Positions 52,423 through 61,963 of a stretch of DNA of 64,000 nt are shown in pieces. Location of the stretch: contig NZ_AP024154.1 in assembly GCF_015533855.1 (NCBI RefSeq), positions 1,181,001-1,245,000 on the forward strand, in the 5' to 3' direction. A program made the translations under genes and the position numbers. The notes beneath the pieces are model-generated. The model saw only the letters and a list, made by a program, of their open reading frames with translations, was not told the origin of the DNA and ran no database searches. The DNA is from Echinicola sp. 20G. GTDB taxonomy: Bacteria; Bacteroidota; Bacteroidia; Cytophagales; Cyclobacteriaceae. Position 1 is the stretch's first letter. Each line of letters starts with the position of its first letter.

Positions 52423-52835
52423 CTACATTTATCACAAATCCCCAATACCAACAGACTTTTCTCTTTGACCACAAAGCCTTCAGGCAATTCGATCTCAGGT
52501 AGTGCTATTTCAGCAATGCACTGTGTTTCTCCACACACATCACATTTGAAATGTACATGTTCATGGTCATGATGATCCTCTGAAGCATCGTGGTGACATA
52601 GGGCGTATTTGGTAACTCCTGTATCATCCAGTACCTTATGAATAAGGTCACTATCCAAAAAAGTTTTTAATGTTCGATAAATGGTAACCCTATCAAAATT
52701 CTCCTTTAAAGCCTCTTCTAAATCGGAATGGGATAAAGCTATATTTTTGTTCAAGAAGGTTTTCAATACATCCCTTCGGCAACTGGTGACGCGAAGCTGA
52801 TGGTCTTTTAATATTTCTGCAGTTTTTAAAGACAT
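52419..52835 (-). CDS. Fur-family metal-responsive repressor
   Basis: A 138-residue regulator. The winged helix is at about 10-75 (RVTSCRRDVLKTFLNKNIAL, FDRVTIYRTLKTFLDSD) and the C-terminal dimerisation domain has the structural zinc cysteines in CDVCGETQC and CDKC, plus a His/Asp-rich insertion before them (CHHDASEDHHDHEHVHF). The His-rich loop is stronger than in a plain Fur and is seen in Zur and peroxide-sensing members, so the metal is uncertain. It may control metal uptake, perhaps the TonB receptor 7 kb away. Confidence 0.92.
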   Translation of the reverse strand: MSLKTAEILKDHQLRVTSCRRDVLKTFLNKNIALSHSDLEEALKENFDRVTIYRTLKTFLDSDLIHKVLDDTGVTKYALCHHDASEDHHDHEHVHFKCDVCGETQCIAEIALPEIELPEGFVVKEKSLLVLGICDKCS

Positions 52836-52956
52836 ATACGCTTTGGCTATTTAAGGATGAACATTGTGAATGGTAAAATACGGTAATTTATGGAATTTTT
52901 CCTACCTGTAAAACCATGCCTAATACTAAGGCAATTGATAACACCCTGTAAACCAA

Positions 52957-52986
52957 AAAAGAAGGAGAAATCGTTCCCCTTCTTTT
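52957..52986 (-). terminator. Metalloprotease terminator
   Basis: AAAAGAAGGAGAA (52957-52969), loop ATCG, complement with one A-C mismatch (52974-52986). On the minus strand a T-rich tail follows, 38 bases past the metalloprotease stop. Confidence 0.75.
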
Positions 52987-53024
52987 CTAATCATGATGCT
53001 GTCAATTTCAAATTACCTTTGATA

Positions 53025-55517
53025 TTACTTTGGATCCAGGATTAGATCTATCCTTACCAAAAGGTCTTCCAAGTGCAATTTGGAAATCTTATCTGAAGTT
53101 CTTGGAATAGCTGATTTTATTTGCTTTTGAAGTGTCTTTAATTCCCCTCTTGCTATAGGCCTAATGTCCGATTGTGATGCATTGATGGTTTTTCCTCTTC
53201 CACTGGCATCAGCTGTAAGTAGGTTTTCCATTTTCTCCACATAGGCACGCTGTAAACTTCTTCTGTAGACATCAATCGCTTTTCCAGCAGGAAGCTCTGT
53301 CCAAATGCCTTTTCTTAAGTCATCGAACAGCTCTAACATGGAGTAGGCTTCTTCACCGTTCAAGGCTGAGTTCTCTATCACACGAGCCAACCTTCCCCAG
53401 TCCAACAAACCGTTAAGGGCATTTACCTGCAAACTTCTTATCCTATCCGTATATCCGAAATCCTCTGTTCTGGCAACAATTTCATCATCAATAAGCCAAT
53501 CAGGCGTATCGAACAATTGCTCATTCAAGAAGGCTACCGCTGCTTTTTGAGTGGCTTTGTCCACATGGGTATAAACTACCTCATCCTGACCTGCTGAACG
53601 ATACACTTCATATACGCCCCCTACATTGGTACGAACATGTCCCATATATCGGTTGAACTGGGTCACAACTTGACCATACATCTCTTCCAAATCATCGTAA
53701 TTTTTGAACGGCTGATCTTCTTCCAATGACCACTCACGCAGTTTCGGCATGATGCGTTTCAAGTTCTTAATACCATATTCGGAGGCTTTCATGGAATTAT
53801 CTCCCAAATCCTCACTTTGGGTACTTGGGTCATAACTATTTCCCTGACGACCATAACGGTATACAGGATTTCCTTGCTTCTCCAAAATCCATTCATCCAA
53901 AATAGGTTGCTCTTCCTCTGGGGTCTTAGCATCTAGAATCGGCGTATATCCCCAAGCAATTGCATATTTATCATAAGGCCCTACATTTGGAAAAAGGTTG
54001 ACACCTTTGTCCTCTGGCTGGGCAATATAATTGAAGCGTGCGTAGTCCATGATGGATGGAGCCGTGCCATATTTCTTGGTAAACTCAGGACTTCTCAATG
54101 AATCCACAGGATAAGCATGTGAAGAAGCAAAGTTATGCGGCAAGCCCAAGGTATGACCTACCTCGTGAGCAGCGACAAACCTCACCAATCTTCCCATTAC
54201 CTCATCTTTAAATTTCACACCTTGTGCATCAGGATTGACTGCAGCAGTCTGAACAAAATACCAGTTTCTTAAAAGGTTCATCACATTATGAAACCAACCG
54301 ATATCTGATTCGATGATCTCTCCGGATCGTGGATCAGATACGTGAGGGCCATAAGCATTTTGTATATCCGAAGCGAAATATCGAATCACAGAATAGCGGG
54401 CGTCTTCTGGGCTCCACTCAGGATCTTCTTCTGGAGTTGGTGCATATTTGGCTTGAATGGCATTTTTGAAACCTGCCTGTTCAAATGCTACATTCCAATC
54501 TTCCACTCCAGCCTTGATAAAAGGCGCCCATTTTTTTGGCGTGGCCGGGTCTATATAATAAACAATAGGCTTTTTAGGTTCTACCAATTCTCCAGCCTTG
54601 AACTTATCCACATCTTCTTCTTTCACCTCAAGTCTCCACCTGTCCAGATATGTTCTTCTGGTCGCCTTTTGCTCGTCCAAACCATAATCTACCACTGAAG
54701 TAGAGAACCACCCTACGCGTTGGTCCCTGAGCCTTTGCATCATAGGAACCTCAGGTAGCAACACCATAGAACTGTTCATTTCCACCGTGATGGAACCCAT
54801 GCTTGAATTTGATGGCGGCTCGGAAGCCTCATAGGTCATCACATACCTGTTTTCTATGTTGATGGGATATGGCGTGATCCGATCAATATAAGAACGGTCA
54901 CTGCTCAATCGAGAGACCTTGTATTGCTTTCTATTGTTACTGGATAGCCCAATGGTCTTTACATCTGTGGAGAAAAGGTCTGTAACATCAATCACTGATC
55001 CCTTCTCATCTTTTGACTTTGCTTTGATGTCAAACTTAAAAATGATGGGTTCCAGGTTGGAGTTCTTGACTGCATTATAAATTGGCAATGAGTCAGCAGC
55101 TGTATTGCTGTAGGAAACCTTCTTAAGGAATATATCATCACCTCTTTTATCCCATCTCACCATTTGAGTGTTTTCACGCTCACCACCATAACCGAGACCA
55201 TCTGCTGTCTTTGCTATGGTCGTCACCAAAAGCATCTCACGGCCTAAAAGACTATCAGGTATTTCATAGTAATACTTGTTGTCAATCTGATGAACCGAAA
55301 ATAGACCTGCCTTACTCTTGGCCTTTGAGGTGATTATTTCTGCATATGGTTTTATGCCATTTTTGTTTTCCTTAGGCTTGGCTACCTCAGTTTCTTCATT
55401 CTTTTTGTCTTTTTTCTTTTTGCGCTGTGCTAATGCATCATGCCCTGACAGTAATGTGCCCAATACCATGGCACCTATCAACATGCTTTTCCAGCACTTT
55501 CCGGTAAAAATTTTCAT
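53025..55517 (-). CDS. Large zinc metalloprotease (DUF5117/DUF5118 type)
   Basis: An 830-residue exported protein. The signal peptide ends SGHDALAQ (about 31), with a KKKKDKKNEE basic/acid region after it. A DUF5118/5117 N-part (about 45-420) is followed by the metzincin-like site VRFVAAHEVGHTLGLPHNFAS (HExxHxxGxxH), then SPEFTKKYGTAPSIMDYARF with the Met-turn-type MDY, and a DUF4953-like C-terminal region. Such proteins are common in Bacteroidota as secreted or periplasmic peptidases of unknown substrate. A perfect inverted repeat overlaps the start codon (55517-55544). Confidence 0.9.
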   Translation of the reverse strand: MKIFTGKCWKSMLIGAMVLGTLLSGHDALAQRKKKKDKKNEETEVAKPKENKNGIKPYAEIITSKAKSKAGLFSVHQIDNKYYYEIPDSLLGREMLLVTTIAKTADGLGYGGERENTQMVRWDKRGDDIFLKKVSYSNTAADSLPIYNAVKNSNLEPIIFKFDIKAKSKDEKGSVIDVTDLFSTDVKTIGLSSNNRKQYKVSRLSSDRSYIDRITPYPINIENRYVMTYEASEPPSNSSMGSITVEMNSSMVLLPEVPMMQRLRDQRVGWFSTSVVDYGLDEQKATRRTYLDRWRLEVKEEDVDKFKAGELVEPKKPIVYYIDPATPKKWAPFIKAGVEDWNVAFEQAGFKNAIQAKYAPTPEEDPEWSPEDARYSVIRYFASDIQNAYGPHVSDPRSGEIIESDIGWFHNVMNLLRNWYFVQTAAVNPDAQGVKFKDEVMGRLVRFVAAHEVGHTLGLPHNFASSHAYPVDSLRSPEFTKKYGTAPSIMDYARFNYIAQPEDKGVNLFPNVGPYDKYAIAWGYTPILDAKTPEEEQPILDEWILEKQGNPVYRYGRQGNSYDPSTQSEDLGDNSMKASEYGIKNLKRIMPKLREWSLEEDQPFKNYDDLEEMYGQVVTQFNRYMGHVRTNVGGVYEVYRSAGQDEVVYTHVDKATQKAAVAFLNEQLFDTPDWLIDDEIVARTEDFGYTDRIRSLQVNALNGLLDWGRLARVIENSALNGEEAYSMLELFDDLRKGIWTELPAGKAIDVYRRSLQRAYVEKMENLLTADASGRGKTINASQSDIRPIARGELKTLQKQIKSAIPRTSDKISKLHLEDLLVRIDLILDPK

Positions 55518-55544
55518 ATAGTTAAAGGTTAGATTTTAACTATA
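55517..55544 (-). promoter_or_regulatory. Perfect inverted repeat at the metalloprotease start codon
   Basis: TATAGTTAAA (55517-55526) and its complement TTTAACTATA (55535-55544) around eight bases; the left arm includes the first base of the ATG codon. It would form a hairpin in the mRNA leader or an operator at the translation start. Confidence 0.5.
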
Positions 55545-55861
55545 AATAAACATTAGTTTGGTGAAAAGAGATACACAACAACGATGTTTTTTATGAATGG
55601 TCAATTTATGCCATTTCAGTACATAATTTGGTTGGCGTCCAACCCTGACCAATGACTAACTAACGAGCTGCTTGGCTGATCATTAACCAAAAGGCTATCT
55701 AAAATTCAAATTATCCACTAAAACATCTTATTTCTTTTTCAAAGTTTCACTTTATTGCATTAAATTAAGAAAATGTGAATTTTATTATTCCAATGGCAAG
55801 TTATTTGTGATCCATTGCACTTTCAATTAATTTAAATTTTCAACTAATCACTTTATATTTT
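55518..55861. other. Intergenic region between the metalloprotease and mscS
   Basis: 344 bases, AT-rich, with divergent promoters expected. Apart from the inverted repeat at 55517-55544 I see no ORF, RNA gene or consensus promoter. Confidence 0.6.
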
Positions 55862-56707
55862 ATGGAAATCAATGCAGAAACTCTACAGTCCTTTTATGAT
55901 CAAGGTGTTGAGCTCTTATGGGACATCATCCCAAGTTTACTCTATGCGATCCTTATCTACATTGTTGGTAAAATTATTATTAACAAAGTAGTAGGAACTA
56001 TCAAAAAAATCATCACCAATAAGGCCTCTGACCCTTCTCTTACAAACTTTCTTGTTTCTTTAGCAAGTGCACTCCTTTATATTTTATTATTCTTGACGAT
56101 TGCCTACGTCGTAGGTATTCCAGTCACCTCATTCGTTGCGATTCTGGGTGCTGCAGGTTTGGCCATTGGTCTGGCGTTACAAGGCTCCCTGTCCAATTTT
56201 GCTGGCGGGGTGTTGATATTACTATTCAAACCCTTCAAGGTTGATGATGTGATCGAGGCTCAAGGGCATTTGGGAGTGGTAGAGTCCATCGACATTCTCT
56301 ATACCAAGATGCATACCTTTGACAATAAGGACATTGTTATTCCCAATGGTGCTTTGGCCAATTCTGATATTATCAACATGTCCAATAAGCCAACCAGAAG
56401 AACAGAATTTAATGTGGGAGTAGCCTATGGAACCGATCTGAAGAAAACCAAACAGATCATGCAGGATGTATTTGCCAAAGACGAAAGAATCCATAGAGAC
56501 CCAGAGCCGGTGGTTTTCTTTACGAGCTTCGGCGATAGCTCTTTGGATTTGGTCGCCAGGGTTTGGACTGATGCCGCTAACTTATGGCCTGTGTACTTTG
56601 ACAATATGGAAGCCTTGAAAGAGGCCTTTGAAGCTAATGATATTGAAATCCCTTTCCCCCAGAGAGATGTAAACCATTTCTATCCAGAAGGGAAAAAGGA
56701 GGATTAA
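55862..56707 (+). CDS. mscS: MscS-family mechanosensitive ion channel
   Basis: A 281-residue inner-membrane channel of the small MscS type. TM1-TM3 (about 15-125) include the pore-lining TM3 VAILGAAGLAIGLALQGSLS with its Gly/Ala packing, then LLFKPFKVDDVIEA, the beta domain (YTKMHTFDNKDIVIPNGALA, about 145-165), and the alpha/beta C-domain. It opens on osmotic down-shock to release solutes. Monocistronic; terminator at 56721-56756. Confidence 0.93.
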   Translation: MEINAETLQSFYDQGVELLWDIIPSLLYAILIYIVGKIIINKVVGTIKKIITNKASDPSLTNFLVSLASALLYILLFLTIAYVVGIPVTSFVAILGAAGLAIGLALQGSLSNFAGGVLILLFKPFKVDDVIEAQGHLGVVESIDILYTKMHTFDNKDIVIPNGALANSDIINMSNKPTRRTEFNVGVAYGTDLKKTKQIMQDVFAKDERIHRDPEPVVFFTSFGDSSLDLVARVWTDAANLWPVYFDNMEALKEAFEANDIEIPFPQRDVNHFYPEGKKED

Positions 56708-56720
56708 TCCTCACGATTCA

Positions 56721-56756
56721 AAAAGAAAGGATGATTGCTCAATCATCCTTTCTTTT
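56721..56756. terminator. Bidirectional terminator shared by mscS and the small gene
   Basis: AAAAGAAAGGATGATT (56721-56736), loop GCTC, perfect complement (56741-56756). It sits 13 bases after the mscS stop and overlaps the last codons of the minus-strand small CDS. Confidence 0.88.
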
Positions 56757-56900
56757 TTCCTTTTTATTTTTGTTGGAGGCACAGCCTATATTTTTGCTCA
56801 GATCAAGATCATCAGGCAGCCCACCAAAACCTTCCTCCACATCCCATTCTTCTGCAATTTCTTCCTTAAGCTCCTTTATAGATTTCTTCTGCTTTTTCAT
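56739..56900 (-). CDS. Small 53-residue protein, unknown
   Basis: An ORF from ATG 56900 to TGA 56739: basic start MKKQKKSIKELKEEIAEEWD, then VEEGFGGLPDDLDLSKNIGC and a Lys/Asp tail. The composition and the GFGGLPDD...NIGC block look like a conserved short protein, not random sequence; the opposite-strand ORF over the same region (56731-56928) is compositionally poor. It lies 41 bases upstream of the M14 gene's stop, on the same strand. Its end is inside the terminator stem. No function known. Confidence 0.6.
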   Translation of the reverse strand: MKKQKKSIKELKEEIAEEWDVEEGFGGLPDDLDLSKNIGCASNKNKKEKRKDD

Positions 56901-56941
56901 ACTAACTCTAACGGATCAAGTTAGATAGAAGTTGAAGCGCT

Positions 56942-59470
56942 TTATTGCCCTACTAAAAAGATGGCATTGCTCATGATCAGTTTACCATTCTCCCAGAAAC
57001 TCCTGAACAATGGATTATCTACCATATAAATGACTTCACCGCTACCACGGTTTTCAACACCAAATACGATTGACTCTTCCATTCTCTGCTTCACTTTATA
57101 GCCAATAAAACCAGTGCGGTATTGCTCGGTACTTCTAATAGTCCCTGCATTTACACCATTATTGAGATATCCATATCGCTTAGAATTATTTTTGAGGGTA
57201 TAGTATTTACCAGAAGTCCCAAACCCTAAGGCATAAGTACTGTCCATTTCCACTTCAAACACAGCTCCTAATGCATTTTCTGAAATTGACATTCGTTCTC
57301 TTTCTTGGTAAGGAGCTATCAAACTTTCAGTATCATCTTCCAAATCAAGAGATCCTTCTTCAGGCATATCCTCTTCATGTGTATAAGTAGATAAATTATA
57401 ACCTTCTTTATTCACAAACATGTCCAAAGCCCCTTCTATGGCGATCAGCTTGCCCCCATCCTTTACCCAATTATCAACTTTTTCCTTCTCCTCATCCTTC
57501 CAAGTATACCGGCCGCTAGGCATTAGGATCACATCATATCTCGAAAGATCTAATCGAGATACTTCTTTGGCATCCAAAACACTAATTGGATAGGCCAGTT
57601 CCTGTTCGAAAAAGTGCCAAACCTCTCCAAAATTCAAAGATGAGGTTCCCTCACCACTAAGCACGGCCACCGAAGGGGCCATGATGGTCCTCACATATGA
57701 AGAGCCAAAATCTTTGCCCTTATCCACAAAGCCTGTCTTGGCTTTGCCCAATTCAAGCTGAAAGTTGTTGGCCAGGCCTACTACCCTTTCATGAAAATGA
57801 TCCAAATACTCATTTCCTCCTCGAGTAATGATCAGGCTTCCTGCTGGATAGGATTGTCCTCCTACATCAAATGCATATTCAGCATACCTTACACGAATAC
57901 CCTCTTGTAAAAGAGCCGCAAGAAATGCCGCATGCTTGACATCATTCCAAGGTGCGATATAGGCCAAAACAGCGTTATCCACATTATTTTCTTCAAAACC
58001 GGGCTGTGGATAAGGTTGATTCCCAGCCAGCTTTTCTTCCAAGGCATAAGCTTCTAAACCATAAGCATAGGGCAAAGCCCAACTCGTAATATCATATGTC
58101 AAACTATCTTGCAAATACGGTGAAGGTTCAAAGAGCACTTGTGTCAATACCGATTTTGACTGAGCTGTACTGATGATAATATCTTCTTTTGATAAACCAA
58201 AAGATACTTCCCTCCCATTCTGGTAGCTAAAACCTTCGAATTTTCCGCTTCTTCCGCTCTGTTGATAACTGATCCTGTTTTTATCCAATAAAGCCAATAA
58301 ACCGGCGATCCGAGCTGGAGGGTTGTCCCCTTTGATCACAAAACTCTTGTACTTCCCTCTAGGATTTTCACGATTGTTCTTAAAATAGGCTGTATACTCT
58401 GACAACAGCCTATCAGCATTTTTGGCGGTAATTTCGATGGCGGACATGGCCGTAGTATGATGGTGACTGATCCGATCCTCTAAGGTCAACGTATCACCTT
58501 CAGCAGTATGCACACCAATCCCTGCTGCACCTGACCCTCCCTGCTCAATGGTCATCCCAATGGCACCATTGTAAAGGGGATAAGTATCTCCATAACTAGG
58601 ATACAAAAGATCAAATACTTCTTTGGTAAAATAAAACCAGTTGTTCTCATCAAAATACTGGGCGGTGTTTCTGCCAAATGTATCTTGAAACTCTAATTGA
58701 TAATCACTCAATTGTTCATGCAAAGGGACTGCCGCCGGAGCAAAATAATAGGGGCTGTTGATACCTTGTTCATGAAAATCCAAGTGAATCTGTGGCATCC
58801 AATCTTGGTACAAAACCATCCTTTGTTGGGATTCTACTTGAGTCTGCCAAGCCCAATCTCTGTTGAGATCAAATAGATAATGATTGGCCCTTCCTCCTGG
58901 CCAAGGCTCCTGATGCTCGATGGATTGAAGATCCGGCTGGAGCTGGATGTTCATCTTTTGGTTGTACCACGTGGCATAGCGATCCCTACCATCAGGGTTG
59001 ATACAAGGGTCGATTACCACCAGGTTTTTCTCCAACCAGCCTTTGTTTTCAGTTTTTGCTGGATCTACCAAAGACCAAAGGGTCTTCATCGTAGCTTCCG
59101 AGGAGACGGCCTCATTGCCGTGGACATTATAACTCAACCAGGTTATGGGGATATTGGTCTCTGGACTTCCTTCTTCAAAACCTGCCCGACGTAAGTTATC
59201 CACACGAATTTGTTCCAACCGATTGATGTTATTCTGTGCTGACACAAATACCACCAACAAGGGTCTCATTTCATTTGTATGGCCATAATATTGTAATACC
59301 ACATTACTGTTATTAGCGGCTACGTGCTCAAAGTAATCCACAATCCGGTAATGTGGAGTAAATCGCTCTCCCAACTTATATCCTAAAAAAACCTCAGGAC
59401 TTTTGGTCTGGGCATGTAGGCAAAAGCTTAAAGAAACAAAAAAGAGGATCGTAAAGGCTTTTTGTAGCAT
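56942..59470 (-). CDS. M14-family zinc carboxypeptidase-like protein, exported
   Basis: An 842-residue product from ATG 59470 (the signal peptide MLQKAFTILFFVSLSFCLHA begins there; TTG 59485 is less likely). The M14 catalytic domain spans about 25-330: YNVHGNEAVSSEATMKTLWS (HxxE zinc ligands), DPCINPDGRDRYATWYN (substrate-binding Asn/Arg), HLDFHEQG (third His), and an EQGGSGAAGI catalytic Glu region. The remaining 500 residues form further beta-rich and alpha/beta domains, including a DJ-1/ThuA-like segment (YDVILMPSGRYTW). It degrades peptides in the periplasm. Confidence 0.9.
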   Translation of the reverse strand: MLQKAFTILFFVSLSFCLHAQTKSPEVFLGYKLGERFTPHYRIVDYFEHVAANNSNVVLQYYGHTNEMRPLLVVFVSAQNNINRLEQIRVDNLRRAGFEEGSPETNIPITWLSYNVHGNEAVSSEATMKTLWSLVDPAKTENKGWLEKNLVVIDPCINPDGRDRYATWYNQKMNIQLQPDLQSIEHQEPWPGGRANHYLFDLNRDWAWQTQVESQQRMVLYQDWMPQIHLDFHEQGINSPYYFAPAAVPLHEQLSDYQLEFQDTFGRNTAQYFDENNWFYFTKEVFDLLYPSYGDTYPLYNGAIGMTIEQGGSGAAGIGVHTAEGDTLTLEDRISHHHTTAMSAIEITAKNADRLLSEYTAYFKNNRENPRGKYKSFVIKGDNPPARIAGLLALLDKNRISYQQSGRSGKFEGFSYQNGREVSFGLSKEDIIISTAQSKSVLTQVLFEPSPYLQDSLTYDITSWALPYAYGLEAYALEEKLAGNQPYPQPGFEENNVDNAVLAYIAPWNDVKHAAFLAALLQEGIRVRYAEYAFDVGGQSYPAGSLIITRGGNEYLDHFHERVVGLANNFQLELGKAKTGFVDKGKDFGSSYVRTIMAPSVAVLSGEGTSSLNFGEVWHFFEQELAYPISVLDAKEVSRLDLSRYDVILMPSGRYTWKDEEKEKVDNWVKDGGKLIAIEGALDMFVNKEGYNLSTYTHEEDMPEEGSLDLEDDTESLIAPYQERERMSISENALGAVFEVEMDSTYALGFGTSGKYYTLKNNSKRYGYLNNGVNAGTIRSTEQYRTGFIGYKVKQRMEESIVFGVENRGSGEVIYMVDNPLFRSFWENGKLIMSNAIFLVGQ

Positions 59471-59606
59471 TGTAAAGTCATTCAAATTAGCTATTCGTTT
59501 TCACAAATTAAATTCTTTAACCAAGCTGCACAACTTATCCCATATGTATTTATTTTCCCTAACTTAGACAGAGTAAGCATTTTGATAGCCTGAACGGATT
59601 CCCAAT

Positions 59607-61118
59607 ATGAAAAACATTGCCATCATTGGCGGAGGAGCCAATGGCATCTCCACCTTTATCGAACTTTTTATTCAAATCGTTACCGCTAAACTCCAGAACA
59701 AGGTTAGCATAACCCTCATAGAAAAAGATGAAAAATTGGGCTACGGTCTTGCCTTTGGCACTCCCCAACCTGGACATATCCTAAATACTCAAGCCAATCT
59801 GATGGGCATCTTTGCCAATGAACCTGCACACTTTGCAGATTGGCTCAAAATCAATGGCGAAAAACATCGTGCTGACATCAAAGTGGATCACGACATGGAT
59901 AATGCCTATACCACCAGAATGCTTTATGGAGATTATATCGCGGAACAAGCCAACACTTATCTCAAAAGGGCCAAAAAACACCACTTATCGGTAAAAGTTA
60001 TCCACAGTGAAGCCATTGATATCATAAAGGAAAAAAATGAATATGAACTTACTTTTGCCGACCAAACAAGTCTAAAAGCCAATTATATTGTATTGGCCCT
60101 TGGCACTCCCAAACCCAGCACCTTTAAATCATTGATTCAATTCCCCGCTTACCTTGACTTCCCTTGGCCAACATCCAGGATCAAAGAAAAAATCCCTAGC
60201 AACTCACATGTAGGTGTACTAGGAACCAGCCTTAGTGCCATTGATTGCGTGATGACCCTGTTGGATAATGGCCATAAAGGCAAGATCAGTCTTTTTTCAC
60301 CCGATGGAAGCCTGCCCAGAGCGCAACCAATAGAACAAGGTGAATACGAAAGAAAACATTTGACTCTTGAAAATATCCACAAGATCAAAAGAAAAAGCCT
60401 TTCCAAGCCCCAGGTAAAAACCTTGATCAGGCTATTTATGAAAGAGGTAGAACATTATGAAGGCCAACCTGTGGATTGGAAAAGCCTTGATAGGACTGAT
60501 AAATCACCCAAAGACCTACTCGAATGGGACATAGCTTGTGCTGAAAAAGGGGGAGATGCTTTGATGAATGTAGCCTACTCCCTAAGATATGACAGCTCCA
60601 CCATTTGGAGCTGGATGGATACAGACCAAAAAGTACTTTTCAAAAAGTGGGTAGGTGGCCAATGGGCAATCAACCGACATCCAACCCCGCTTCATAATGC
60701 CAAAAAGCTCCTTAGGCTTTTTCAAAAAGGTCAACTGAATGTCCATTCCATGAAAAGCCCTGATGCAGTCACACCCGTTGGAAGTGGATTTAGCATCATG
60801 ACTGACAAGGAAGAAGTCATTGAACCAGCATTTTTGATCAATGCCACAGGTAGTTCTTCCGCTTTGGAAAATATGGATGGGGCGCTCATTCAAAACCTAC
60901 TCCAAAGAGAATACCTGAGTCCTTACGCAGTAGGAGGGGCGCTGATCAATGAAAGAACGATGCAGGTAATATCACCCAATGGAGGAGATGGAATCTATGC
61001 TGTCGGCCATCTAGCCAATGGTTTGTTGATGGATGTCAATGCTGTTTGGTACAATGTCCGTACCATAGGGACATTGGTCAAGGACTTGGTCTTTAGGTTG
61101 CAGGAAAAAGGGGCATAA
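59607..61118 (+). CDS. FAD/NAD(P)-binding domain protein (YdhS-like)
   Basis: A 503-residue cytosolic flavoprotein. The dinucleotide motif IAIIGGGANGISTF lies at 4-17, then EKDEKLGYGLAFGTPQPGH (FAD/second-strand loop), ILNTQANLMGIFANEPAHFA, VLGTSLSAIDCVMTLLDNGH (second GxG/SxA motif) and a C-terminal GDGIYAVGHLANG. This is the NAD_binding_9 (PF13454) group with E. coli YdhS. The substrate is unknown; often near sulfur or siderophore genes. Single gene. Confidence 0.87.
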   Translation: MKNIAIIGGGANGISTFIELFIQIVTAKLQNKVSITLIEKDEKLGYGLAFGTPQPGHILNTQANLMGIFANEPAHFADWLKINGEKHRADIKVDHDMDNAYTTRMLYGDYIAEQANTYLKRAKKHHLSVKVIHSEAIDIIKEKNEYELTFADQTSLKANYIVLALGTPKPSTFKSLIQFPAYLDFPWPTSRIKEKIPSNSHVGVLGTSLSAIDCVMTLLDNGHKGKISLFSPDGSLPRAQPIEQGEYERKHLTLENIHKIKRKSLSKPQVKTLIRLFMKEVEHYEGQPVDWKSLDRTDKSPKDLLEWDIACAEKGGDALMNVAYSLRYDSSTIWSWMDTDQKVLFKKWVGGQWAINRHPTPLHNAKKLLRLFQKGQLNVHSMKSPDAVTPVGSGFSIMTDKEEVIEPAFLINATGSSSALENMDGALIQNLLQREYLSPYAVGGALINERTMQVISPNGGDGIYAVGHLANGLLMDVNAVWYNVRTIGTLVKDLVFRLQEKGA

Positions 61119-61140
61119 ACTTAAGGGTTTAACTGCAACT

Positions 61141-61845
61141 TTAACCTATCCTCTCCAAGGCTTTTGCAGCATAATCTTGATACCAAGCTATTGGACATTC
61201 ACCTTTAAATTTTTCCAAATGCTGTTTTTTGAGGGAGACATTATCTCTCGTATCCTTTCCAATCCTTTGTAATTTGTGGTTCCACTCTTTATTGAGACCA
61301 TCCATCTCTTTTATAGCAGTGAGTGGGTCACTTAGTTCTATTGAAAAGCCCAGTCCAAGGCTAACTTCTTGTATATATTTCAAGTACCTATCATCAAATT
61401 GTCCTTTGGTAGCAACCAGTATTTGCCAGTATTCCCTCATCAAATCCAAAAGGTGAAATAGATTATCTCCTTTCCTTTTATTCATCAAGGCAGTTTCCAA
61501 CCACTCTAATGCCTTTTGAGTATTTCCAACCAATCCATTACACCTAATCAACTGCGAAGAAATATTATGATACAAAAATTCATAATCCTCATAAGCCAAG
61601 CGACTAATTGCTTGCTCATAATAGTGAACTGCTTCCCAATATTTACCAGCCTCCCAACTAAAAAAGCCATATTCCTGGTTTGTCCTGATAAAAAATACAT
61701 CAGGATCCATTTGATCTTTGATACTTCTAAAATACGCATCTAGGACTTTGAATTTCTTTTCCCAGTGTCCTTTTGGTATCTCAACAAATAATTTCATTAC
61801 CAGCTCTTTGGGCATAAAATCTTTCCGAAGCTGTTCTAAATCCAT
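61141..61845 (-). CDS. Uncharacterised protein with TPR-like helices
   Basis: A 234-residue cytosolic, all-helical protein. Central segments FFSWEAGKYWEAVHYYEQAI and LIRCNGLVGNTQKALEWLET have the spacing of tetratricopeptide helices, so it may be a protein-protein scaffold. No family assigned. Converges on the FAD gene with a 22-base gap. Confidence 0.5.
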   Translation of the reverse strand: MDLEQLRKDFMPKELVMKLFVEIPKGHWEKKFKVLDAYFRSIKDQMDPDVFFIRTNQEYGFFSWEAGKYWEAVHYYEQAISRLAYEDYEFLYHNISSQLIRCNGLVGNTQKALEWLETALMNKRKGDNLFHLLDLMREYWQILVATKGQFDDRYLKYIQEVSLGLGFSIELSDPLTAIKEMDGLNKEWNHKLQRIGKDTRDNVSLKKQHLEKFKGECPIAWYQDYAAKALERIG

Positions 61846-61906
61846 AGTTTAAAAGTTTATGTGATCAATTTATTAATAAAGGTAGCTACAAAGAACTTCA
61901 TATAAA

Positions 61907-61938
61907 AAAACCTGATAAACGGAAGTCTATCAGGTTTT
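61907..61938. terminator. Terminator
   Basis: AAAACCTGATA (61907-61917), loop AACGGAAGTC, complement (61928-61938). Ends the lipoprotein gene on the minus strand. Confidence 0.8.
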
Positions 61939-61963
61939 GGTTCAATTTATAATAGTTGGTTGT

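Noticed and set aside
56731..56928. A plus-strand 65-codon frame after mscS
   Set aside because: It is Ser/Phe/Leu-rich antisense of a better minus-strand small ORF and starts inside the terminator.
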